Shown: positions 27,016 to 34,300 of the stretch, piece by piece | Layout of the letters: every line of letters starts with the position of its first letter | Numbering within the stretch: position 1 is the stretch's first letter | Assembly: GCA_020852755.1 (NCBI GenBank) | Contig: JADZAF010000008.1 | Coordinates: forward strand, 1-53,607 | Reading direction: 5' to 3' | Source: Bryobacterales bacterium | GTDB lineage: Bacteria > Acidobacteriota > Terriglobia > Bryobacterales > Bryobacteraceae | DNA length: 53,607 nucleotides | Position numbers and translations under genes: made by a program | The notes under the pieces: model-generated | The model's database searches: none | The model's input: only the letters and a program-made list of their open reading frames with translations | Told to the model about the DNA's origin: nothing

Positions 27016-27473
27016 GTCTAGAGGTCCTGCGAAAACTGTATGGTAACACCCGTCCGGCTGCGCGTGCCGGAGGCCCGGATCCGCATTCTTTGGAGTGCGC
27101 CGCGAGAGCAGGCTGTCCGGGCGTGTGCAGCCGGACATCCTTCGGCGCAAACGGCGCACTCTTGCCATAAAGGCCGCCACACATGTTCCGTAATGCGGCA
27201 CACTATCGTTCCGGGAATGTGCCGCGCTTCACTCCGTAGTAAGCCGCGGTAAGATTACCGCTGCCGAACGGTGTTATACCACTTGTAAGCACTCTGTAAC
27301 CACGCGCCAGATCGTTGCTACGAGAATCGTGTGTACTTACAAGCCTTGCAAGGGGGTGAGCCGTCAGTAGGAGGGTTCCGCCGTTAAGTAGGCGAGGGCT
27401 GCTCGCCCTCGCTCCCGCCGCTCTTTGCGCGGCCTGCCGGCGGGCGAGGAGGGCTCCCGCAAGCATTCTCCGC
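27016..27473. other. Gene-free stretch with inverted repeats ahead of the glycan operon
   Basis: 458 bp with no convincing gene on either strand, less GC-rich than its surroundings between about 27230 and 27345. It holds a hairpin GCGGCACA (27195-27202)/TGTGCCGC (27218-27225), an inverted repeat CTTGTAAG (27282-27289)/CTTACAAG (27336-27343) with a 46-nt interval, and directly after it the perfect palindrome CCTTGCAAGG (27344-27353). It must carry the promoters for both the alkaline phosphatase (-) and the five-gene operon (+), but I find no clear -35/-10 pair. A small RNA is possible. Confidence 0.5.
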
Positions 27474-27875
27474 ATGGCTGACCGCTCGATTGAAAGCCAG
27501 CTGCTGTGGGGGTTCCACCAGGTCGAGATGAATCAATGGCGCTGGACCGCCCGGGATTTCGCCGTGGCCCTGAGGCCTCCAACGCACGCCGAGGAGGCGG
27601 GCGCGCGGCTGCTGGTGCGCCTGTTTTTCCCCCCTAGCCATATCGCGGAACTGGGCGCCATCACTCTTGAAGCGGAGGTGGAGGGCTGCCCGACCGGGCC
27701 TGAGCGGTACGCGGAAGCCGGGATGCACACCTATGTGCGCGATCTGGGCGCCGGGGCCATGGCAACCAACATCCTTCCGGTCGCCTTCACCCTGGACAAG
27801 GCTCTACCGCCTTCCCCTACCGAGCCTCGCGAGCTGGGATCGGTGGTGACCTTGATTGAACTGAATTCCAAATGA
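27474..27875 (+). CDS. Stand-alone beta-rich domain protein shared with the next GT39-like enzyme
   Basis: 133 aa, no signal peptide or membrane segment. It aligns end to end with residues of about 520-647 of the 651-aa transferase encoded at 28919. Both contain GFHxVE, then WRWTARxF and AL, then AEE, RLFxP, LGAxTL, a central Asn-Ile, FxxDxA and REL in the same order. Alternating hydrophobic pattern and the aromatic core suggest a beta-sandwich, perhaps sugar-binding. I know no named family for it. First gene of the operon, 21 bp before the epimerase. No ribosome site is obvious, and the start is chosen as the first ATG before the conserved block. Confidence 0.7.
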   Translation: MADRSIESQLLWGFHQVEMNQWRWTARDFAVALRPPTHAEEAGARLLVRLFFPPSHIAELGAITLEAEVEGCPTGPERYAEAGMHTYVRDLGAGAMATNILPVAFTLDKALPPSPTEPRELGSVVTLIELNSK

Positions 27876-27896
27876 CTTACTTACTGGGAGACAGAG

Positions 27897-28931
27897 ATGA
27901 AAACTGTACTGGTAACAGGCGGCGCAGGTTTCTTTGGCCGCATTCTGAAGCAGGAAATACTGGAGGCCGGCGACCGCTGCATCTCCGTGGATCTTTGCCC
28001 GGACGAGGACACGCATCCGAACCTCCGGACCTTCCAGGCCGATATCCGCGACCGCGAGGCACTCGGCCGGGTCTTCGCCTCGGAACGGATTGACGGCGTG
28101 GTGCACTGCGCCGCGGTCCTGGCGCATGGCTCGGTGAACCGGGCGTTCCTATGGAGCAGCAACGTCGAAGGTACGCGCAACCTGGCCGAGACGATGCGCG
28201 CTCACGGCGTGCGGCAAGTGGTGTTCACCTCCACCAATTGCCTGTGGGGCGAAGCGCTGGGCCGGCCGGTGCGCGAGGACGATGCGCCGAACCCGGTCGA
28301 GGTGTACGGGCTCTCGAAGTTCGAAGCGGAGAAGATCCTGCGCGGGTACCGGGATCTGAATCCGGTGCTCATCCGCTGTCCCACCATCATCGACTGCGGC
28401 CGCCTGGGACTGCTGGCGATTCTCTTCGAATTCATCCGCGAGGGAAGGCGTGTCTGGACGGTAGGAAACGGCGGGAACCGCTACCAGTTCATCTATGCCG
28501 GAGACCTGGCGAAGGCCTGCCTGCTGGCCCTCGACCACCCGCGGCCGGAGACCTTCAACATCGGCTCCGACGACGTGAAGCCGCTGGCCGAAGTGTACGC
28601 GTCCGTGATCCGCAGGGCGGGCAGCAGGTCGCGAGTGTGCGCCCTTCCGCGCACACCGGCGGTCGCCGCCATGCGGCTGGCGTTTCTGCTGCGCATCTCA
28701 CCCCTCGGCCCTTATCACTACAAGATGATCGCCGAAGACTTCCTCTTTGACACGTCGCGGATCAAGCGGCTGCTTGGGTGGCGGCCCACTTTGACGAACG
28801 AAGAGATGCTGTGGAGAGCCTATCAGTACTACTCCGAGAACGTCCATGAGATCGAGACCCGCCGCAATGTTTCCGCCCACCGCAAATCGGCGGACATGGG
28901 CGTCATACGGCTGTTGAAATGGGTTTCGTAG
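27897..28931 (+). CDS. NAD-dependent epimerase/dehydratase (extended SDR)
   Basis: 344 aa. The Rossmann motif GGAGFFG lies at residues 8-14. The catalytic Tyr137-x3-Lys141 is in VYGLSK, with FTSTNCLWG as the preceding Ser/Thr strand. The C-terminal domain (about 180-310) ends with KRLLGWRPT, typical of UDP-glucose 4-epimerase-like and related nucleotide-sugar enzymes. Substrate specificity is uncertain. It is cytoplasmic and probably makes a sugar donor for the membrane transferases that follow. GGGAG lies before the ATG. Its 3' end overlaps the next gene by 13 bp. Confidence 0.88.
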   Translation: MKTVLVTGGAGFFGRILKQEILEAGDRCISVDLCPDEDTHPNLRTFQADIRDREALGRVFASERIDGVVHCAAVLAHGSVNRAFLWSSNVEGTRNLAETMRAHGVRQVVFTSTNCLWGEALGRPVREDDAPNPVEVYGLSKFEAEKILRGYRDLNPVLIRCPTIIDCGRLGLLAILFEFIREGRRVWTVGNGGNRYQFIYAGDLAKACLLALDHPRPETFNIGSDDVKPLAEVYASVIRRAGSRSRVCALPRTPAVAAMRLAFLLRISPLGPYHYKMIAEDFLFDTSRIKRLLGWRPTLTNEEMLWRAYQYYSENVHEIETRRNVSAHRKSADMGVIRLLKWVS

Positions 28932-30874
28932 CGCCCGCTGCGGCGCAAGCGGCGAAAGGAGCCTGGGAGCCCCCGGCGGGCGGGCGCCTGCGCCCTTTAT
29001 CCCGGAGGGAACGGCGCACGGCGGCGGCAGCGCTCCTGTTCCTGGCGGTGGTCCTGCCGGCTGTGCACTTTCACGAACCCTGGGCGGACGAGGCGCAGTC
29101 ATGGCTCCTGGCGCGGGATTCCAGCCTGGCGGAGTTGTGGACCGAGGCGCCGCGCTACGAAGGCTCTCCGCCTCTCTGGCACACCGTGCTGCACCTGGCG
29201 GCGCGACTCGGGCTGCCTTACGGCAGTATGAATCTTCTCTCCGCCCTGCTCGGCCTGGCCGCCGCGATCCTTCTGCTGCGGTCCGCTCCCTGGCCGTTCT
29301 GGATCCGCGCCGCTTTGCCGTTTACCTTCTTCCTCAGTTACCAGTATTCGGTGGTAGCGCGAAGCTACTCTCTGCTCCCGCCGCTCCTGTTCGGCGCCGC
29401 GGCCCTCGGCACATCATGGCAAGAGCCGGATGCCGAACCGAATCAGCGCAGCGCCGTACGCTGGTGGCTATTCACCCTGGTCCTGTGCCTGGCCGCCGCG
29501 ACCAGCGTTCATGGCCTGGTCCTGTCCATGGCCGTCTGGTTGCCGGCGAACCTGGCTGAGGTTAGGAGGTGGAAGGGCCTGACACAAGACCGGCGCCGCC
29601 ACTGCGCGGCGGCCGCGGCCGTCTATGCGGCCGTACTGGGCTCGCTCGCCGCTTCCGCCTGGCCGGCCCCGGATGCGACATTCAGCGCCCGTCCCGAGGT
29701 CACGTGGAACCTGGCGGCGACGGTGGCCGCCGCCACCCTGGCCGACGCCTTTACCGGAGACTGGGCGGTCTCTCTGGTCCTCGTATCCTGGTCCTTGCCG
29801 TTTCTGAAAAGAGGCGGCGCTCTGGCCGTCTTCCTGCTCTCCGGGCTTTTTCTGCTGGCCGTGGCAGTGGGCGTGTACTCGAATGCCTGGCACAGGGGAC
29901 TGCTGTTTCTTGCCTGGCTGGTCGCGATGTGGATTGCCGGCCGCCGCACGCCGATCACCCGGCCCGCGCTGCTGTCGCTCGCGGCGGTTACCGGCATCCA
30001 ATGCTGTTGGACGCTGCGTTCCGTCGCCTGGGACTGGCGCGAGCCGTATTCGGGCAGCCGTCAGGCCGCCGCGTTCCTCGATGCCCTGAAGGTGGAGCCT
30101 GGCCGAATCCACGCCGTGGGCTTTTCCTCCACCAGCTTGCAGCCCTATTTCGAGGCGAACCGCTTCGGGAACTGGAGCGGCCGGCGAAGCGGAGCGTTTT
30201 GGGACTGGTCGGCGCGCAACCGGATCGACGACCCGGCCCAACTTCTCCGCTCCCGGCCCGCCTACCTGGTTGCCGGATACAAGTCCGCGGAGGAACGGGA
30301 GCGCTGGGCGCGGCTGGCCAGGGTGGCCGGTTACTCGAGAGCGAAGCATTTCGACGGTAATCTGTTTTGGCGCGTCTCCGTCCTGGAACCCGAGGCGTTC
30401 GACGTGTACCGTCTCGCGCCCGGCGCTCCCCCGGCCGCGTCGAGCGCGCTCCACGTGGCCGACCCCGCGGCGGCGGATCAGTTGATCTCGGGTTTTCACC
30501 CGGTGGAAGGCGGAGGCTGGCGCTGGACGGCGAGGAGCTTTTCGGCCGCGCTGGGCCGCCCTTCCGGCGCAGAAGAAGACGGAGCGATGCTGACGCTCCG
30601 GCTATTCATCCCGAAAAAGCAGGCCGAGCGGCTCGGCGCGATGACTCTGTCCGCGGCGGTCAACGGCCGCCCTCTCGAACCCCGCACCTTCCACCGTGAG
30701 GGGCGGTATGACTACTCGGTGTTCGTGCCGGGGCCCGTCCTGGTTTCGAACATCGTCCTCGCGGAATTTCAGTTTGACCGGGCGGTTCAGCCCGAGAAGG
30801 GCGACCGGCGGGAACTGGCCGCGATCGTCGCGTCCCTGGAACTTACAGCGGCCGGCGGACGAGTGGAACCGTGA
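28919..30874 (+). CDS. GT39-like membrane glycosyltransferase with C-terminal beta domain
   Basis: 651 aa. About 10 transmembrane segments from residue 35 to about 370, with the GT-C acidic pair Asp57-Glu58 in PWADEAQSW within the first periplasmic loop. A periplasmic soluble part (about 385-510) follows, then a beta-rich domain (about 520-647) homologous to the 133-aa protein two genes upstream. It probably transfers a lipid-linked sugar during surface glycan assembly; donor and acceptor are unknown. The ATG lies inside the end of the epimerase gene, and the stop overlaps the next GTG, so the operon is tightly coupled. Confidence 0.82.
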   Translation: MGFVAPAAAQAAKGAWEPPAGGRLRPLSRRERRTAAAALLFLAVVLPAVHFHEPWADEAQSWLLARDSSLAELWTEAPRYEGSPPLWHTVLHLAARLGLPYGSMNLLSALLGLAAAILLLRSAPWPFWIRAALPFTFFLSYQYSVVARSYSLLPPLLFGAAALGTSWQEPDAEPNQRSAVRWWLFTLVLCLAAATSVHGLVLSMAVWLPANLAEVRRWKGLTQDRRRHCAAAAAVYAAVLGSLAASAWPAPDATFSARPEVTWNLAATVAAATLADAFTGDWAVSLVLVSWSLPFLKRGGALAVFLLSGLFLLAVAVGVYSNAWHRGLLFLAWLVAMWIAGRRTPITRPALLSLAAVTGIQCCWTLRSVAWDWREPYSGSRQAAAFLDALKVEPGRIHAVGFSSTSLQPYFEANRFGNWSGRRSGAFWDWSARNRIDDPAQLLRSRPAYLVAGYKSAEERERWARLARVAGYSRAKHFDGNLFWRVSVLEPEAFDVYRLAPGAPPAASSALHVADPAAADQLISGFHPVEGGGWRWTARSFSAALGRPSGAEEDGAMLTLRLFIPKKQAERLGAMTLSAAVNGRPLEPRTFHREGRYDYSVFVPGPVLVSNIVLAEFQFDRAVQPEKGDRRELAAIVASLELTAAGGRVEP

Positions 30875-32640
30875 CACCGGCCGAGAGTATCCGCTTCGCC
30901 ATTGACCTGGCCACCCGCTTTGTCTCGCCTCCGGCCGTCGCGGCCGAGTGGGTGCTGGTGGGGCTTGCCGGACTGCTGGTCGCGCTGGCGCCCGCCCGCT
31001 CCGCCGGCGTGCTCCGCGGAGTTCGAGGCGCTTTCCACAGTCTCGCCAAACGCCGCAGCCTCGCCATACTGATCTGCGGCATCCTGCCCGCCGTCCTCCG
31101 CCTGTGCCTGCTGGGCGTGGCTCCCGTGCCGGATCCCAGCATCCACGACGAGTTCAGTCACCTGCTCCTGGCCGATACCCTGTCGCGCGGCAGGCTGTCC
31201 AATCCCACGCATCCCCACTGGATGTTCTTCGAGTCCATTCATATCATCCAAAAGCCTACCTACAACTCGATGTATCCCCCCGCGCAGGGGCTCTTTCTGG
31301 CGCTCGGACAGGTGCTGTTCCAGGAGCCTTGGGCGGGTGTGATGGTCAGCGTGGGACTGATGTCGGCCGCGGCCTGCTGGATGATGCAGGGCTGGCTGCC
31401 TCCCGCCTGGGCGTTGTTTGGAACGCTGGTCATGATTCTGAAGATCGGCGTGGTGGGATTCTGGATGAACAGCTACATGGGAGGCGCGCCGGGCGCGATC
31501 GGGGGCGCCCTGGTCATCGGATCGCTTCCGCGGATGGTCCGCAACGGCCGGGCCGTTCACGCGGTTCTTTTTGCCCTCGGGCTCGTCATTCTGCTGAACA
31601 GCCGTCCTTTCGAGGGCGCCGTGATGGGCGCCTTCGCCTGCGGCTGGCTTCTGGTCCGCCTGCGCCGGCGGCTGCTCGCCGCGCCGCGGTCGCTCGCGCC
31701 CCTGCTGCTGCCGGCTGCGCTGGTTCTCTTCTGCGGTTTCGCATTCACGGCGTATTACAACTTCCGGGTGACGGGCGATCCGCTGCGGATGCCGTACCAG
31801 GTGAACCGCGAGACCTACGGATGGCCCGAGAATCTCGCGTTTCTGCCGCCGCGGCCGGTGAAGCTGAACCACCGGGTTCTGCAGGACATGCACACCAAGG
31901 AGATCCACAACCGCGACGTGTACAGCAGCCCGCGGCTGGCGCTGGACAACTGGACCATGCGGCTGTACGACAACTGGAGTTTCTTCGTGGGTCCCCTGCT
32001 GACGCCCCCACTCCTGGTGCTGCCGTGGATGTGGCGGGGGCGGCGAACGGGGACGCTGCTCCTGATCCTGGCCGCCATGGCGGCGCTGAACCTGTTCCAA
32101 CTGGTGCTGTATCCCTATCACCTGGCGCCGGTGGCCGTGGTGCTGTTCACGGTCCTGACGCAGGGCCTGCGGCGCATTTCCGCGGGTATGGCATCGACCG
32201 GCAGGCAGAGGGGGCTGGCGGCCGCTCTGGCTGTTCCGCTGTGCCTGGTTCCGGCCGGCGCGCTCAAGCTGTTCGCATCCGATCTGAGGCTGCCCCAGGC
32301 GTACTGGGACCGGGCCGCCGAGCCGCACCGGGAGGCGCGCGCGGATATCGAGGCCTGGCTTTCGGCAAGACCGCGAGGGCAACTGGTCATAGTCCGCTAT
32401 GCGCGGCACCATCCCGTCAACCAGGAGTGGGTGTACAACCGGGCCGATATCGACGGCAGCAAGGTGATCTGGGCCAGGGAGATGGACGGCGAGTCGAACC
32501 GGCGTCTGATGGAGTACTTCGCGGGCCGCGAGGTCTGGCTGCTGGAGGCCGACCAGTACCCGCAGCGCGTCGTCCGCTACCCCAACTTTCGCGCTGCCAC
32601 TCTGATCAGCGCGCACGAGTCTCCGGGCCGCGCGGAATAG
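30871..32640 (+). CDS. Polytopic GT-C type membrane glycosyltransferase
   Basis: 589 aa with about 10 hydrophobic segments. The likely catalytic acidic pair is Asp93-Glu94 in SIHDEFSH, in the first extracytoplasmic loop after the second membrane segment, which matches GT39/GT83-like placement. A long loop, about residues 300-375, holds many aromatic and charged residues. The C-terminal 110 residues form a soluble periplasmic domain (VIVRYARHHP region). It is less ArnT-like than its neighbours, so family is less sure. The GTG start overlaps the preceding stop (GTGA); the next gene begins 4 nt after the stop. Confidence 0.75.
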   Translation: MTPAESIRFAIDLATRFVSPPAVAAEWVLVGLAGLLVALAPARSAGVLRGVRGAFHSLAKRRSLAILICGILPAVLRLCLLGVAPVPDPSIHDEFSHLLLADTLSRGRLSNPTHPHWMFFESIHIIQKPTYNSMYPPAQGLFLALGQVLFQEPWAGVMVSVGLMSAAACWMMQGWLPPAWALFGTLVMILKIGVVGFWMNSYMGGAPGAIGGALVIGSLPRMVRNGRAVHAVLFALGLVILLNSRPFEGAVMGAFACGWLLVRLRRRLLAAPRSLAPLLLPAALVLFCGFAFTAYYNFRVTGDPLRMPYQVNRETYGWPENLAFLPPRPVKLNHRVLQDMHTKEIHNRDVYSSPRLALDNWTMRLYDNWSFFVGPLLTPPLLVLPWMWRGRRTGTLLLILAAMAALNLFQLVLYPYHLAPVAVVLFTVLTQGLRRISAGMASTGRQRGLAAALAVPLCLVPAGALKLFASDLRLPQAYWDRAAEPHREARADIEAWLSARPRGQLVIVRYARHHPVNQEWVYNRADIDGSKVIWAREMDGESNRRLMEYFAGREVWLLEADQYPQRVVRYPNFRAATLISAHESPGRAE

Positions 32641-32644
32641 CGGC

Positions 32645-34258
32645 ATGCGAAGGATAGCGCAGGCGGCAGCCGTATTCGCGGGTGCATTTCTGATTTTTTC
32701 CTACGGGCTCCCGCACGCCGGCATCGGCAGCGGATGGATCGATCCGGTCGCCCGCCTCGGCGCGCAGGACGAATCCGTGTATACGCACGAGGCCATACGG
32801 ATGATCACCCACGGCGGCTGGATGACGCCCACGCTCTCCGGACGCTACTCCTTCGAGAAGCCGCCGCTGCTGATATGGCTGTCGGCCTTGTCCATGAAGT
32901 GCTTCGGCATCGGCCGGTTCAGCGCCCGCCTGCCGGCGGTACTGGCCGGCGCGCTGGTCGCCGTGCTGGCGTTTTGCATTGCGAGTGCGGCACGGCCGGG
33001 GCCGGCAGGGTGGGCGGCCGCTCTGCTGGTGGTCTCGAACCCGCTGCTGTTCACCATGGCGCGCCACAACATGACGGACATCCTGCTGGCGGCTGCCGTC
33101 CTGGGAGCGCTGGCGGCCCAGGCCGGCGACCCGGCGCTTTCCCTGCGCCGCTCACAGGTTGCCTTTGTTCTTTCGGTCAGCGCCGGAATCCTCACCAAGA
33201 GCCTGGCCGGCTTATTGCCTCCGATGGCGGCGTTCCTGTTTGCCGCTGTTTCCGGAAAGGGCCGCAGGCAGCGGCTGCGGCGCACGGCTGTGCTCTCCGG
33301 CCTGGCAGTCCTGGCGGCTGCTCCATGGTTCCTCTACCACCTTGTGCTGCACCGCGAGTGGCTTGCGGCCGACATGGGGTTCCAGATTCTGACCGTGGGC
33401 GTCAGCCCGACGCAGACTTCGCAGGAGAACCACCTGGCCTTCTATATCGTCCGGCTGCTGTATTCCTCGCCCTTGGCCGTCGTGCTGGCCGCCGGCGGCC
33501 TGGGCGGGTGGGTGGCTGCGGTGCGGCGCCGCCATCAAGTGGTGCTGCTGCTCACCTGCTATCTGGCGGTGCTGGCCGGTTCCGTCCTGGCCTTTCGCTT
33601 TCACTCGCAGCAGTACCTCACCCCGGTGATCCCCGTCCTCATCCTCATCGCGGTGGTCTGCTCGCCGCTGTTGAGAAGGCCCCTGGCCGGGCCGCTGCTG
33701 GCGGTGATCGCGGCCGTTTTCGTCTTCAAGGCCGCCAACCCCGACCGTCCCTGGGGCTTGTCGTATCGTCAGGGAACGACGATCACCGCCGCGCCGGCTC
33801 TCTCTGCCTACTGCCTGGAAGGCCGGGGCAACGATCTGTTCGTCATGGGATTGAACGACGAGTTCTACGCCCTCACTCTTCCGCTGGCACGCGTCCGCTA
33901 TGCCTGGATCGATCCGGATGGAATCGCGGCCCGCAACCGGCCGCACCTGTTTCATCTGGGCGTGGTACGGCAGGCAGGGGTGGCAGGCGAGGAGGCCATT
34001 CACGCTTCGCGCCTGCGAGCCTGGGGTCTCGACTCGACCGAGCCGCTGGCGTCCGCGTTCGTGGGCCGGACGGCCGGGGAGCTGGCATCCCTCGTCCCCC
34101 GGCATCCGCAGGCCGATTTCCTGATTTCAAGGGATATTGCGCGCGCGCTGCCCTCGCTGGCCAGCCACAAGGTGGCGATGATTTCCACGGACTATGTTTT
34201 CCTGTATTCCTGGACACGCGCGAATGCTCACACCCCGGGTTGGACCTGCGGGATGTAG
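32645..34258 (+). CDS. GT39/ArnT-like membrane glycosyltransferase
   Basis: 537 aa. Acidic pair Asp42-Glu43 in GAQDESVYTHEA, followed by the ArnT-family signature SFEKPPLLIW near residues 76-85. About 10-11 membrane segments run to residue 370, then a periplasmic domain of about 165 residues begins after the PWGLSYRQG turn. Function is transfer of a polyprenyl-phosphate sugar to lipid A, lipid or protein on the outer face of the inner membrane. Among the four GT-C proteins in this window it is closest to the one at 17831. Last gene of the operon that starts at 27474. Confidence 0.87.
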   Translation: MRRIAQAAAVFAGAFLIFSYGLPHAGIGSGWIDPVARLGAQDESVYTHEAIRMITHGGWMTPTLSGRYSFEKPPLLIWLSALSMKCFGIGRFSARLPAVLAGALVAVLAFCIASAARPGPAGWAAALLVVSNPLLFTMARHNMTDILLAAAVLGALAAQAGDPALSLRRSQVAFVLSVSAGILTKSLAGLLPPMAAFLFAAVSGKGRRQRLRRTAVLSGLAVLAAAPWFLYHLVLHREWLAADMGFQILTVGVSPTQTSQENHLAFYIVRLLYSSPLAVVLAAGGLGGWVAAVRRRHQVVLLLTCYLAVLAGSVLAFRFHSQQYLTPVIPVLILIAVVCSPLLRRPLAGPLLAVIAAVFVFKAANPDRPWGLSYRQGTTITAAPALSAYCLEGRGNDLFVMGLNDEFYALTLPLARVRYAWIDPDGIAARNRPHLFHLGVVRQAGVAGEEAIHASRLRAWGLDSTEPLASAFVGRTAGELASLVPRHPQADFLISRDIARALPSLASHKVAMISTDYVFLYSWTRANAHTPGWTCGM

Positions 34259-34289
34259 GACGGCGGGCGTTCAGAACCGGGGTGCGATG

Positions 34290-34295
34290 TAGAAT
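34290..34295 (+). promoter_or_regulatory. -10 element before the GH42-like gene
   Basis: TAGAAT ending 5 nt before the GTG at 34301 and 14 nt before the in-frame ATG at 34310. No convincing -35. Confidence 0.35.
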
Positions 34296-34300
34296 CAATC

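Noticed and set aside
27195..27225. GCGGCACA/TGTGCCGC hairpin considered as a tRNA or terminator
   Set aside because: No cloverleaf or T-arm signature around it, no T-run after it and no gene ending just before it.
27040..27252. Short open frames in the gap before the glycan operon on both strands
   Set aside because: No ribosome sites, Cys/Arg/His-rich products typical of non-coding GC-rich DNA, and no similarity to known families.
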